Shown: positions 1 through 9,054 of the stretch, one piece after another
Layout: every line of letters begins with the position of its first letter
How positions within the stretch are numbered: position 1 is the first letter of the stretch
Source of the DNA: Catenuloplanes niger
GTDB taxonomy: Bacteria > Actinomycetota > Actinomycetes > Mycobacteriales > Micromonosporaceae
DNA: 64,000 nucleotides
Reading direction: 5' to 3'
Assembly (NCBI RefSeq): GCF_031458255.1
Contig: NZ_JAVDYC010000001.1
Coordinates: 2,923,001 to 2,987,000 of the forward strand
The notes under the pieces: model-generated
The model's database searches: none
The model's input: only the letters and a program-made list of their open reading frames with translations
Told to the model about the DNA's origin: nothing
Program-made: the position numbers and the translations under genes

Positions 1-3000
1 CGCGGCCGGAGGGCGCCGCGGCGCCGCCGAGCGCGCGGCGGAACCGGTCCAGCAGGGTACGGGCCTCCGCGCTGGTGACGAACCCGAACGGCTCGCCGCC
101 CAGCTCCTCGACCAGGTACTCCCCGACCTGTTCCGGCTCGAGGACCGGCAGCCCGGCCTCGCCCAGGAAGACGGCGGCGTCGGCACCGAGCGACGACGCG
201 AGTTCGCCGAGGGCCGGCCCGGCCGTGCCGAACACCGCACGCGCCCGGATCAGCGACGACGCCCGGCGGGCCCACACCACGCGGTCCGTCTCGGCGACGC
301 CGTAGGCCCAGAACAGCTGCGCGGCCGACCGCACCGCCGCCGGGTAGCGCAGCAGCCCGGCGCCGGCGTGCAGGCGCAGCAGCGCGTCCAGGATCAGCGC
401 CGCGTCGACGTCGTGGACGCCGCGTTCGTACCCCTCGTCGTACCGTGTCTCGGCCTCCCGGCGGGCGAGTTCCCGCAGGTCGGCGGCGTGAAGTTCGTCC
501 GGGGAGCGGCCCGCCAGCAGCGTGGCCGCGAGATGCTCGGACCGGTAGACCTCCGGGGACTCGGAGACGAGCAGTTGCTCCCAGAACGGCTTGGTGGCCG
601 CGAACGCGGGGTCGCGGACCGGCGAGCGGAAGTCGGTCGCGGTGACCGCGAACGTCATCTCGCCGTCGTGCGGGACCATGGTCAGGTCCACGGTCTGCGT
701 GTTGACGGCGAACCGGTGCTTGCCGAGCCGGATCGTGTCGCCGCCGTCGGCGAACAGGTCGAGGCGGTCGCGCAGGGACCGGCCGGCCTCCTGGCGGGCG
801 GCCTTGACCCGGCCGGTCAGCTCCTCCGCGCGCACGCTGTCGCCGAGTGCGCGCAGCTCGTCCGCGACGGAGTGGAGCTTCGCGACCATCGGGTCGGTGG
901 CGAAGTACGTGTTGACGTCGTCGAGCGTGTCGAGCGTGGCGACCCGGCGGCCGACGCTGCCGAGGATCCGCTCGGCGGAGTCGACGAGCCGGTCCGCGCG
1001 CCGGGACCGGTCGTCCAGCAGCGCCTGCTTGCGCGACGAGAACGCCTCGTAGACGTCGGTGCGCTTGGTGGACAGCTGGGCCAGGAAGTCGTCGAACTCG
1101 GCGAACCGGGACTCCAGGTTCTCCAGTTGCAGCATCAGCCGGCCGAGTTGCTCGTCGCAGCGCGCGGGCGTGTCCGCGGCCGCGAGCGCGCCGGTGATCG
1201 CCTGCCCGAGCAGCGCGAACTCGGCGGAGAACTCGGCCCGGCCCTCGCGGTCGAGCAGCTGCCGACGGCGGCCGTCGAGCACGGCACGGGCCCGGTTGAG
1301 CCCGCCGAGCACCTCGCCGACCCGTTCCAGGATGCCGACCCGGACCGTGGCGTCCGCGATGTCCAGCGAACCGATCACCTCGGTGACCGTCTGCAGCCCG
1401 GTGGCCTGCTCGTCGATCTTCTGCTGCACGCCGGCCGCGGACGCCACCGTCTCGATCTTGCCGGCGTCGACCTCGAGGTCCGCGACGACCGCATGGTACG
1501 AGGAGAAGGCGTCCGCGTCGCTGAGGAACGTGACCGCGCGCTGCGCGAAGGCGGACGTCTCCGCGGCCAGCTCGGTCAGCAGCGCCTCGAGGGCGTCGAG
1601 GTCGACGTAGCGCAGTTCACGCAGCGAGACGAGCCGGCCCTGTGCCGCGCGCAGGGCGGCCAGGCGCGTGATCCACTCCGGGGTGGAGGTCGGCGTCTCG
1701 CCGCGGGACCGCCGGATCATGGCGGTGATCTCGGTGGACGCGGTGCCGAGCGCGGTCGCGGCCTGCGCCGTGAGCGCCTGCACCTTCTCGAACTCGTCGA
1801 GCACCTGCGACGCGGTCGCGCGCACCTCGGCCAGCGGCGTGGCCAGGTCGCCCAGTTCCTGCTCGCCGAGCCAGTGGTAGTGGTCGAACGCGCGCGTGCA
1901 GGCCGAGATCAGCCCCTCGTAGACGGCCTGCGACGGGGACATCTCGCCGACCATCCGGGCCACCGAGACCGCCTCGGAGATGCCGCGGACCAGCTCCGCG
2001 TTGCCGATCCGGGCCAGCGTGCCCTCGCCGACCGGCTGCGCGGCCGCGTACGTGTCGGACAGGAACGGCGTCTGCCACACCTGCACCGGGTGGACCCGGG
2101 TCGGTTCGTCGGTCGCGGACCGGAACACCACCAGCGTGCCGTCGTCGAACAGCGAGTACCCGTGGCAGGTGAACGGGTTCGCCACCTCCTTGCGGATCAG
2201 GTTGTACGGCAGCAGCAGGTAGCGTCCGTCGGCGCGGGCGTGGAAGACGTAGAGCACGTCCTCGCCGTTCGGTGACCGGATGACCTTCTCGAACTCGAGG
2301 TCGGTCGCGTCCGTGTCGAACGTCTTCGTGACGCCGGTGTCCAGGTAGTAGCCGCCCGGGAAGATGATCCCCTGGTCCTCGGGCAGTCGCTGGCAGGCCT
2401 GCCCGATGCCGTCCAGCCGGACCACGGTCCGGGTCCGGGTGTTGAACACCAGGTACCGGTGGACGGTCTCCTTGTACGGGAGGATCTTCAGCAGGATCAG
2501 CGTGCCGACCCGGGCGTAGGAGATCTCCGCGTCCGCGAGGCTCTGCAGCGGCTCGTCGACCGGCTCGCCGTAGATGCCCTCGCCGTCCTCGGTGTTGTTC
2601 TCCACCTTGATGGTGAGCGTGCCGCCGACCGTCTCGACGAAGACCTCGTCCTCGATCGAGACGTGCGGGTGCCGGCCGAGGACGTGCTGGTCGCGGGTGG
2701 TCTCGGACCACTCGAAGTCGTGCGCGGCCGGGAAGACGTGCTCCCGGTCGCCGCGGCTGTCCAGATAGGAGACGGTGCCGTCCGGCGCGATCTGCCAGCG
2801 GAGCACGCGCAGGTCGTCGGCGCGCGCACCGGTCTGGAAGACGGCCAGCAGCCGGCCCTCCAGCCGGCGCAGCTGCAGCAGCCGCGCCTGCCGGTAGTAC
2901 TTGTACAGCTCCGCGAACTCACGCTGGAAGCGCTCGTCGTCGAGCAGTCCCGGCACCGGTTCCGGGTCGCTGAAGGCGAAGGCGTCCCCACCGGTACGGG

Positions 3001-3274
3001 TGAAGCCGTGCAGCGCGAACACGTCCCCGACCGTCGTCTCCGACTTCAGGCCGATGAAGACGTTGTAGCCGAACAGCATCCGCCCGCCCACGGACACGAT
3101 GTCCCGCGGCACGCAGTTGTTCTCGGTCCGGATCCGCTCGGTGCCGAGCAGCCGCAGCTCGGCGCCGCCGAACGTCTCCGCGCGCTGGGCGTTGAGACGT
3201 TCGGCGCGGCGGGCGAGCTCCGCGGCCTGCTCGGCGAGCCGGCCGCGGAGCACCTCGTAGGTGCCGGCGTCCAT
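1..3274 (-). CDS. DUF3686-type DNA repair ATPase, N-terminal 1091 residues (cut by window start)
   Basis: A very long protein that runs off the left edge. It starts MDAGTYEVLRGRLAEQAAEL and its first ~460 residues look like the DUF3686 module of the family annotated as 'DNA repair ATPase', rich in beta-type segments. Residues ~470-900 are helical and alanine/leucine/glutamate rich, probably coiled coil. No Walker A is visible in the part present, which fits the family since its AAA ATPase module is C-terminal and lies beyond base 1. ATG 3274 is chosen because it sits 5 bases after the flotillin stop on the same strand, so the two are translationally linked. The neighbours (NfeD-like protein and flotillin) suggest a membrane-associated job. 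The actual activity of this family is not established as far as I know. Confidence 0.8.
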   Translation of the reverse strand, partial: MDAGTYEVLRGRLAEQAAELARRAERLNAQRAETFGGAELRLLGTERIRTENNCVPRDIVSVGGRMLFGYNVFIGLKSETTVGDVFALHGFTRTGGDAFAFSDPEPVPGLLDDERFQREFAELYKYYRQARLLQLRRLEGRLLAVFQTGARADDLRVLRWQIAPDGTVSYLDSRGDREHVFPAAHDFEWSETTRDQHVLGRHPHVSIEDEVFVETVGGTLTIKVENNTEDGEGIYGEPVDEPLQSLADAEISYARVGTLILLKILPYKETVHRYLVFNTRTRTVVRLDGIGQACQRLPEDQGIIFPGGYYLDTGVTKTFDTDATDLEFEKVIRSPNGEDVLYVFHARADGRYLLLPYNLIRKEVANPFTCHGYSLFDDGTLVVFRSATDEPTRVHPVQVWQTPFLSDTYAAAQPVGEGTLARIGNAELVRGISEAVSVARMVGEMSPSQAVYEGLISACTRAFDHYHWLGEQELGDLATPLAEVRATASQVLDEFEKVQALTAQAATALGTASTEITAMIRRSRGETPTSTPEWITRLAALRAAQGRLVSLRELRYVDLDALEALLTELAAETSAFAQRAVTFLSDADAFSSYHAVVADLEVDAGKIETVASAAGVQQKIDEQATGLQTVTEVIGSLDIADATVRVGILERVGEVLGGLNRARAVLDGRRRQLLDREGRAEFSAEFALLGQAITGALAAADTPARCDEQLGRLMLQLENLESRFAEFDDFLAQLSTKRTDVYEAFSSRKQALLDDRSRRADRLVDSAERILGSVGRRVATLDTLDDVNTYFATDPMVAKLHSVADELRALGDSVRAEELTGRVKAARQEAGRSLRDRLDLFADGGDTIRLGKHRFAVNTQTVDLTMVPHDGEMTFAVTATDFRSPVRDPAFAATKPFWEQLLVSESPEVYRSEHLAATLLAGRSPDELHAADLRELARREAETRYDEGYERGVHDVDAALILDALLRLHAGAGLLRYPAAVRSAAQLFWAYGVAETDRVVWARRASSLIRARAVFGTAGPALGELASSLGADAAVFLGEAGLPVLEPEQVGEYLVEELGGEPFGFVTSAEARTLLDRFRRALGGAAAPSGR

Positions 3275-3279
3275 TCCGG

Positions 3280-5292
3280 TCACTTGTTCGCCGGGGTCAG
3301 GTCCGCCACGGACTTGTCGGCGATGCCGAGCCGGCGCGCGCTCTCCAGCAGCTCACGCAGCTTGGCCTCGTCCTTGTCCGACGACGACTTCATCTGCTGG
3401 AGCAGGAACGCGGACAGCGTCAGGTTGCTCACGTCGGACGTGGTGATCGAGCCGAGCAGTGCGCCCAGGTCCGCGGGGAGGTTGCCGTTGCCGTTCACGT
3501 ACGGGGCAACGAGCGACCGGGCCACGTCGGAGTTGGCCAGGAACCCGTCCACGCTCTTGCCGAGCGTGATCGAGCCGAGCAGCTTGTCGAAGAAGACGCT
3601 GTCGCCGCCGACGATGTCGATGTTGGCCTTCTCCAGGCCGGCCGCGACCACCATCGCCTGCGACTCGGCGACCTGCCGGTGCACGTCGATGCCGGCCAGC
3701 CGGATCTCCTTCTCCGCCTCCAGGCGCAGCCGGTACTCCTCGTGCTCGCGGGACGCGTCGGAGAGCGCGGCCATCGCGGCCGCCTTCTCGGTGAGACCCT
3801 CGGCCTCGCCCTTCAGCTTCTCGCGCAGCGCGTCCGCGCCGGCGAGGGCCTTCTCCCGCTCGACGATCGCCTCGGCGCGGCCGACCTTCTCGATCGCCTC
3901 CGCGTTGCGCTCCTGCACCTGGACCTCGGCGAGGCCCTCGGCGGCCGCGGTGGCCTGCCGGGCCTCGGCCAGCCGGATCTGCGCCCGGGTGTCCAGCTCG
4001 GCGGCCTGCTGGCGCGCCTCGGCCAGGGTCAGCTGCTCGCGGGCCTTGAACTTCGCGGCCTGCTCCGCGGCCTCGGCGGCCTTGATGTTCTTGACCAGCG
4101 TCTCCTGCGCCTCGGCCTCGGCGTTGATGATCACGGCCTGGCGGGTGCGCTCGGCCTCCTCGACCACGCGCAGCCGCTTGATGTTCTCCTCCTGCTCGGC
4201 CACGGTCTTCTCGACCGCGATCCGCTCCCGGACGACCTCGGCGATGGCCCGCTTCTCGGCCTCCACCTCCTTGTCCTTGGAGATGGTGGAGAGCTCGGTC
4301 TCACGCTGGCGGCCGATGACCTCCAGCATGCGGTCCTTCTCGATCCGCTCGGTCTCGATCGCGATGACCCGCTCGCGGTTCTTCGCCGCGACCGCGATCT
4401 CCCGGGCCTGGTTCTCGGCCTGGATGCCCAGCTGCTCCTCGGTACGCAGATCCGCGGTGCGCGACCGCAGGCGCTCCTCCGCGTACACCTTGGCGGTCTC
4501 GGCCTCCTCGCGGGCGCGCATGGTCTCGATCTCGCGCTTCTGCCGGATCTCCGCCTCGGCCTGGCGGCGCTGCAGCTCGAGGATCGCCTCCCGGGCGTCC
4601 ACGTTCTGCCGGGTGATCTCCTTCTCCTCGGAGCGCTGGAACTCGTTGGTCCGCACGTTCTCGGCCGCGGTCAGCTCGGTGATCTTCCGGATGCCCTGCG
4701 CGTCCAGGATGTTCTTCGGGTCCAGCCGGCCGATCGGCGTCTGCTCCAGGAAGTCGATCGCCGCGTCCTCCAGGCTGTAGCCGTTGAGGTCGGTGCCGAT
4801 CACCGCGATGATCTGGTCGCGGAACTCGTCGCGCTTCGTGTAGAGGTCGACGAAGTCGAGCTGCTTGCCGACCGTCTTCAGCGCCTCGGAGAACTTCGCG
4901 TTGAACAGCTCCTGCAGCGTGTCCTGGTCGCTGGCGCGCGCGGTGCCGATCGCCTGCGCCACCTTGATGACGTCCTCGATGGTCTTGTTCACCCGCACGA
5001 AGAACGTGATCCGGATGTCCGCCCGGATGTTGTCCCGGCAGATCAAACCCTCGTTGCCGGTACGTTCGATCTCGATCGTCTTCACCGAGATGTCCATGAT
5101 CTCGGCCTTGTGCAGCACCGGCATCACGACCGCACCGGTGAACGTCACGTCCACCTTCTTGACCTTCGAGATGATCAGCGCCTTGCCCTGCTCGACCTTC
5201 CGGAAGAGCCGGCTGACCAGGAACGCCAGGCCGAGGAGAACGAGCAGGACCACGGCGAGCAGCACGCCGAGACCCGTGGTGAGCACATCCAT
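3280..5292 (-). CDS. YqiK-type flotillin (SPFH/Band 7 protein)
   Basis: 670 residues. One membrane segment at residues ~4-24, an SPFH/Band 7 domain at ~30-200, then a charged Ala/Glu-rich coiled coil (~215-560) with repeated EAR/AEA blocks, the usual flotillin 'tail' for oligomerisation. It would scaffold membrane microdomains. ATG 5292 is chosen over an upstream in-frame start because the hydrophobic anchor then sits at the N-terminus and AAAGGGA lies 7 bases before it. Upstream on the same strand is an NfeD-like protein and downstream a DUF3686 ATPase, so this is the yqiJ-yqiK arrangement plus an ATPase. NfeD-flotillin pairing is an established pattern; the ATPase partner is inferred from adjacency and a 5-base gap. 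Confidence 0.92.
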   Translation of the reverse strand: MDVLTTGLGVLLAVVLLVLLGLAFLVSRLFRKVEQGKALIISKVKKVDVTFTGAVVMPVLHKAEIMDISVKTIEIERTGNEGLICRDNIRADIRITFFVRVNKTIEDVIKVAQAIGTARASDQDTLQELFNAKFSEALKTVGKQLDFVDLYTKRDEFRDQIIAVIGTDLNGYSLEDAAIDFLEQTPIGRLDPKNILDAQGIRKITELTAAENVRTNEFQRSEEKEITRQNVDAREAILELQRRQAEAEIRQKREIETMRAREEAETAKVYAEERLRSRTADLRTEEQLGIQAENQAREIAVAAKNRERVIAIETERIEKDRMLEVIGRQRETELSTISKDKEVEAEKRAIAEVVRERIAVEKTVAEQEENIKRLRVVEEAERTRQAVIINAEAEAQETLVKNIKAAEAAEQAAKFKAREQLTLAEARQQAAELDTRAQIRLAEARQATAAAEGLAEVQVQERNAEAIEKVGRAEAIVEREKALAGADALREKLKGEAEGLTEKAAAMAALSDASREHEEYRLRLEAEKEIRLAGIDVHRQVAESQAMVVAAGLEKANIDIVGGDSVFFDKLLGSITLGKSVDGFLANSDVARSLVAPYVNGNGNLPADLGALLGSITTSDVSNLTLSAFLLQQMKSSSDKDEAKLRELLESARRLGIADKSVADLTPANK

Positions 5293-5342
5293 TCGAGCAT
5301 CCCTTTTTCGTGGGGGTTTGGGATATGAGAAACGCGCGTCTG

Positions 5343-5981
5343 TTACGCGGAATGGTCGGACAGGCCGGGGACCGCGTCCGCCGGCATGATCCAGAAGAAC
5401 TCGCCCTGGGCGTCGAAGTCGTAGATGACGGCCTTGGATCCGGCTCGGAACGGTTCGGCACCCGGCTGGCGAACCTGAACGATCGCGGAGGACCCGTCCT
5501 TCGCGTGCACCTCGGCCTGGCCGAAGGTCGCGGTCACCGAACCGGTGCGAACCACGCACGTGGCGCCCATGAAGTCGCCGCGGGACGGCTGCGGGCCGAC
5601 CGGCATCAGGCGGGACAGCAGCCCGGCCAGCACCCGGGTGATGCCGAACGCGAGAACCAGCGCCACCACGATCACCAGCAGCGACAGCACGATCATGACG
5701 CCACCGTTCAGATCGGTGGTGCCGAGCACCACGGTCCCGGCCAGGCTCGCGAACCAGGCGAACGCCACCATCAGCGAGACGATCACCGTGACGGGCACGC
5801 CGCCGAGCCCCAGCCAGGCGAAGAACCCGGTGAGCCCGCCGGCCTCACCCGCGTCCCCGTCCAGGCCGTCCACGTCGGCACCGCCGATCAGGACCACGAC
5901 CCAGTAGCCGACCACGACGACGAGCAGGAAACTGAACAACACCGCCGGAAACCCCAGCGCGGCATCGATGAATCCGCCCAT
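5343..5981 (-). CDS. YqiJ/NfeD-like membrane protein with OB-fold tail
   Basis: 212 residues with three hydrophobic stretches (about residues 8-31, 60-85 and 92-118) followed by a soluble beta-rich C-terminal domain (~130-212, GATCVVRTG...GQAEVHAKDG) typical of the OB fold of NfeD/YqiJ proteins. Family members are membrane partners of flotillins and are thought to organise the flotillin assembly. The start at 5981 (MGGFIDAALGF) is preferred because GGGAGG lies 11 bases upstream; an in-frame ATG 33 bases further out has no such site. The gene precedes the flotillin by 50 bases on the same strand, so the two are probably co-transcribed. Function is by family and context. Confidence 0.85.
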   Translation of the reverse strand: MGGFIDAALGFPAVLFSFLLVVVVGYWVVVLIGGADVDGLDGDAGEAGGLTGFFAWLGLGGVPVTVIVSLMVAFAWFASLAGTVVLGTTDLNGGVMIVLSLLVIVVALVLAFGITRVLAGLLSRLMPVGPQPSRGDFMGATCVVRTGSVTATFGQAEVHAKDGSSAIVQVRQPGAEPFRAGSKAVIYDFDAQGEFFWIMPADAVPGLSDHSA

Positions 5982-6100
5982 CCTGGCAGCAGCCTCCCCG
6001 TGGCCCGTCAGCACGCAGGGTCACCGCTACCCGGTCACGACCTGCGCTTTCTCGTCTTCGACGATCATGGCACAGCGGGTCAAGGCCACCGATGGCCCGT

Positions 6101-6505
6101 TCAGGCGAGATGCTCCCGGCACGGATGCACCCGCCCGAACTCCCTCTCCCACGCCTCGATCTGCTGCTCCCGCTTCGCCTCGTCCGGCACCAGCCACTTC
6201 CAGTACCGGATCAGCACCGCATGCACCTCGTCATGCGTGTAGTCGCCACCCGAGTCGATGTACATGTTCTGCACCCGCACCCCGGCGCGAGTGACAACCA
6301 GTTGATACGCGTTGCCCTCGATCTCCTCGGGCTCGAGCCGCCCGGCCCTGACATCCTCGAGAGTCCCGAGATATTCGAGACAACCAGGACCGAAATTCTG
6401 GATATCGCTCATCAACATCGAGCCGAGATCCTTGAACACTTCCCCGTCGAGCCGATATCTGAGAGCGCCGGTCTCACTACGGTAGAAAGAAACAGAATCG
6501 CGCAC
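6101..6505 (-). CDS. Candidate immunity protein of an EndoU toxin remnant
   Basis: 134 residues from a GTG start (MRDSVSFYRSETGALRYRLD). An ATG 42 bases upstream (6547) would add 14 residues but would overlap the toxin reading frame and has no good ribosome site. I do not recognise the family. It is acidic, soluble, without membrane segments or cysteine motifs, with a tryptophan-rich stretch (YWKWLVPDEAK) near the end. It follows the EndoU-domain remnant immediately on the same strand, which is where immunity genes of polymorphic toxins sit, so an antitoxin role is an inference from position. Unlike the toxin, its frame is intact. Confidence 0.55.
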   Translation of the reverse strand: MRDSVSFYRSETGALRYRLDGEVFKDLGSMLMSDIQNFGPGCLEYLGTLEDVRAGRLEPEEIEGNAYQLVVTRAGVRVQNMYIDSGGDYTHDEVHAVLIRYWKWLVPDEAKREQQIEAWEREFGRVHPCREHLA

Positions 6506-6510
6506 TGCCG

Positions 6511-7285
6511 CTACTCGCTCTCCATGATCGGAAAGACCGTTTTCCATCGGTTCCCGCCGGGCTCATCGGTGAAGCCGCCGATGAGCATGCCGTTACCCGC
6601 GCGGCCGTCCCAGGCCGTGCTGTCGTTCGGCTGCAACTCACGACCACGGAACGCCTGTGAGATTGCCTCGTCCACCTCTTGCGGCGTCATGTCATCCGGA
6701 AAGAACGTCGCCTGCTTCGACTTCGGAATCCATTGCCCGTCAGGCGCCTGCACATCGACCCTGGCACGGTAGACACCGTGCTTTCCACGCCCGGTGATCA
6801 TCTCGGTGCCGTCCGGGTTGAGGCGGACGCGCGCACCCTGCGGATTCTGGCCGCGATACCGGTGATGGAACCCGAAGGCTCCGGGGCGGTTGTCGGGCGG
6901 GCGGGTAATAATTGTCGTCGCCCTTGAAGAGGTGTTTGCAGCGATGCTGCCGGGTCCTCACCCGGAGCCATTCCTCGATCTGCTTGAAGAGGCCGGCGTC
7001 GCGTCGGGCCGCGCTCCGGCTCTGGCCGGGACGCCTCCTAACCATTCAGGACCGCGTCCATGGCGAGACCGAGCAGCTGGTCCAGGACCAGGTCGGTCAG
7101 CATCCGGAAGATCGGGATCTCCAGCAGCGAGGCGCCGAACGTCGCGACCGCCGTGGTGACGGCCTGGGCGACCTGGATCGCGAACAGCGTCAGCTGGGTC
7201 CGGCGCGGCCGGCCCGGACGTCCTCCGCGAGCGCGCGCAGGCGGCGGATCGCCACCTCCGGACCGCCGTCCTCATGATCGTTCAT
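6511..7285 (-). pseudogene. Frameshifted C-terminal remnant of a polymorphic toxin with an EndoU nuclease domain
   Basis: Reading the minus strand from 7285, three pieces in different frames resemble one decayed protein. First is PEVAIRRLRALAEDVRAGRA. Next comes a hydrophobic stretch (TQLTLFAIQVAQ...LTDLVLDQLLGLAMDAVLNG) ending in TAG near 7040. Then FKQIEEWLRVRTRQHRCKHL continues into FKGDDNYYPP. A shift at the GCCCGCCCGCCC run (~6893-6906) leads into GFHHRYRGQNPQGARVRLNPDG, then GVYRARVDV, and TFFPDDMTPQEVDEAI, stopping at 6511. Histidines, a conserved Lys and the TFFP block match bacterial EndoU toxin domains. The N-terminal delivery part is missing. The intact downstream frame without its upstream half points to a pseudogene. 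The alternative is a sequencing error in the GC run for the last shift, but not for the others. Confidence 0.65.
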
Positions 7286-7391
7286 GGCGTCAGTCACCGG
7301 CTCACCCCAGAACTCTCCGGCCGGCTGAGACGCCGATCGCATTTCGTCGTGGCATGGCCACTCTGTGGCGTTCCGTTATGAGAATGAATCC

Positions 7392-7910
7392 ATGAGTGTT
7401 GCCTGGACCGTCGATCCGAAGCTGACCGACGCGCTGCGCGAGGAGATCGTGAGTCTGTGGCACGCGGCGTCCGAGGCCGGGGGTGCGGTGGGGTTCGTGC
7501 CGCCGGTCGAGCGGGACGCGGTCGCGGCGGTGGCGCGGGCGACGTTCGCGAGCCTGGCCGACGGTGAGGACCGGTTGCTGGTCGGGCATGCCGAGGGCCG
7601 GCTGGTCGGGCTGCTGTTCTTCACCGGGAACCGGTCCGGCCTGCGGATGCACTGGCGCACGCTCAAGCGCGTGATGATCCACCCCGAGATGCAGGGCCGG
7701 GGGTACGGGCGGGCGCTGCTGGCCGAGGCCGAGCGGGTGGCGCGCGCGTCGGGGCTGGAGGCGCTGCACCTGACGGTCCGGGCCGGCAACGACACCGAGC
7801 GCTTCTACCAGCGTGCCGGCTACAAGGAGGTCGGCCGGATGCCGGGCGCGATCCGGGTCGGGCCGGGCGACGACCGGGACGAGATCCACATGTGGCTCCC
7901 GCTGCGCTGA
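7392..7910 (+). CDS. GNAT-family N-acetyltransferase
   Basis: 172 residues. The acetyl-CoA binding motif A is clear: VMIHPEMQGRGYGRALL with Q101-G-R-G-Y-G106, followed by the C-terminal motif FYQRAGY (138-144) and GRMPGAIRV. The substrate cannot be read from sequence. The gene stands alone and converges on the expansin gene 42 bases away. The start at ATG 7392 (MSVAWTVDPK) is preferred over an in-frame ATG 27 bases upstream because the shorter form begins at the expected distance from the fold; neither has a strong ribosome site. Confidence 0.85.
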   Translation: MSVAWTVDPKLTDALREEIVSLWHAASEAGGAVGFVPPVERDAVAAVARATFASLADGEDRLLVGHAEGRLVGLLFFTGNRSGLRMHWRTLKRVMIHPEMQGRGYGRALLAEAERVARASGLEALHLTVRAGNDTERFYQRAGYKEVGRMPGAIRVGPGDDRDEIHMWLPLR

Positions 7911-7937
7911 CCCCACCCCTCGACCGCGGGGGCGGGG
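7911..7937. terminator. GC-rich hairpin between convergent genes
   Basis: CCCCACCCC pairs with GGGGGCGGGG around a short loop, directly after the acetyltransferase stop and 15 bases before the expansin stop. It could end transcription in both directions. There is no U-run, as is common in high-GC actinobacteria. Confidence 0.5.
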
Positions 7938-7952
7938 CCGGCGGCGCGGCGG

Positions 7953-8942
7953 TCAGCCGCAGGAGGTCTTCTCGACGTCCAGCGTGGCGGCGGCCAGTGG
8001 CTGCACGTCGGCCTCGTCGTCGGCCGGGGCGGACGGGGACGCGACGGCCGACGGGGACGCCGAGGCCGAGGCCGACGGCGTGGGGGACGCGGACTTCGAC
8101 GCGGCCGGCGTCGCCCTGGCCGGGACCGGGGCGGCCGGTGCGGCGGCCGCGGCGGAGTCGCCGCCGGAGGCCGAGCCGGTGTTCGCGCCGGCACCGTACA
8201 TCTTCACGCCGCTGGACTGGGTGCTGCCCGGTGCGAGCTTGACCCCGTCCACGGTCGCGGTGTTGCCCTGCGTGTCCGTCGCCTTGATCGTGAACGGGCC
8301 GGGGCCGAGGCCGCTGTCCGCCTGCCAGTAGTTGTAGTCGTACTTCTTCAGCGTCACGAAGCCGCCGCCCGCGCTCTTCGCCTGCACGGAGCGCAGCGCG
8401 TTGCCGGTGTTGTCGATGCGGACCGAGAACCAGTACTGCGACGCGCCCTCCTTGACCCGGAACGTGAGCGGGCCGGGCAGCGGCGGGTTCGCGACCGTGC
8501 TGTAGGTGACCGGGATGATGCCGTCGACCGGGTTGCCGATCTTGGCGAACGCCTCCTTGCTGAGGTCGATGTGGCCCTGCGCGCACTCCGGGCACTGGTC
8601 CACGATCTTGACCCGGACCGACCCCTTCGGACCGGTCACGTTCAGGTATCCGCCGCAGGCGGCCGCGTCCGCGTACTCCCCCGGGCCCATCGCCACGTGC
8701 ATCATGTCGGCCGGCGGGCCGTCGTAGGAACAGTTGCCGCCGCCACCGGCGATGTCGTAGAACGTGGCCTTGCCGCTCAGCGCGGCCGCGCACGCGGCGG
8801 ACGAGCCGGTCTGCAGCATCAGCGCCAGCCCGATCACCCCGGCGAGCGCGGCGACACCGGCAGCGGCCAGCCAGGTGACCATGGATCTCGGTCGGCGGCG
8901 CTTGCCGGGGAGCGTGGACAGCAGAGTCGTCTCGTCATGCAC
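7953..8942 (-). CDS. Secreted bacterial expansin (EXLX1/YoaJ-like)
   Basis: 329 residues. A basic N-terminus (GKRRRPRS) and hydrophobic segment at ~21-44 form a signal peptide or anchor. Residues ~55-150 form the double-psi beta-barrel (GKATFYD, then DQCPECAQGHIDLS with the conserved HID aspartate), and ~155-245 a CBM63-like domain (YWFSVRIDNTGNALRSV...YNYWQ). The tail after 250 is Ala/Ser/Pro rich and low-complexity, ending in a cysteine-containing DVEKTSCG. Expansins loosen cellulose without hydrolysis. The window also encodes a GH12-CBM2 cellulase and a GH43 arabinanase, so a plant-polymer lifestyle is supported. It diverges from the RpiR regulator at 9055, but the shared spacer shows an operator only on the regulator side. 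Confidence 0.9.
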   Translation of the reverse strand: MHDETTLLSTLPGKRRRPRSMVTWLAAAGVAALAGVIGLALMLQTGSSAACAAALSGKATFYDIAGGGGNCSYDGPPADMMHVAMGPGEYADAAACGGYLNVTGPKGSVRVKIVDQCPECAQGHIDLSKEAFAKIGNPVDGIIPVTYSTVANPPLPGPLTFRVKEGASQYWFSVRIDNTGNALRSVQAKSAGGGFVTLKKYDYNYWQADSGLGPGPFTIKATDTQGNTATVDGVKLAPGSTQSSGVKMYGAGANTGSASGGDSAAAAAPAAPVPARATPAASKSASPTPSASASASPSAVASPSAPADDEADVQPLAAATLDVEKTSCG

Positions 8943-9018
8943 GTCCTGGGATGCTTCCGCACGGTGCGTAGCGGAGGCCAGGTTTCTAATCAGAACCTAA
9001 GAGAACGTCACCCGGTCG

Positions 9019-9048
9019 TTGCCCGATGAATAACTTCATGCATACGAT
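9019..9048 (+). promoter_or_regulatory. Promoter with RpiR-type operator in the spacer
   Basis: A -35-like TTGCCC (9019-9024) and -10 TACGAT (9043-9048) are 18 bases apart. Between them lies a perfect inverted repeat ATGAATAACTTCAT (9026-9039). TGAA-N4-TTCA resembles MurR/RpiR-family operators. The ATG of the regulator at 9055 is 7 bases after the -10, so the transcript is probably leaderless. Occupancy would block polymerase, implying autoregulation of the regulator and the hut genes behind it. Confidence 0.65.
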
Positions 9049-9054
9049 CCGTAC

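Noticed and set aside
368-2275. Long plus-strand frame opposite the DUF3686 ATPase
   Set aside because: Arg/Gly/Ala-rich translation typical of the antisense of a high-GC gene; the minus-strand protein is a coherent family member.
6740-7045. 101-codon minus-strand frame as a separate gene
   Set aside because: Its first third matches the toxin remnant and the rest is out of frame with the EndoU domain, so it is part of the pseudogene.
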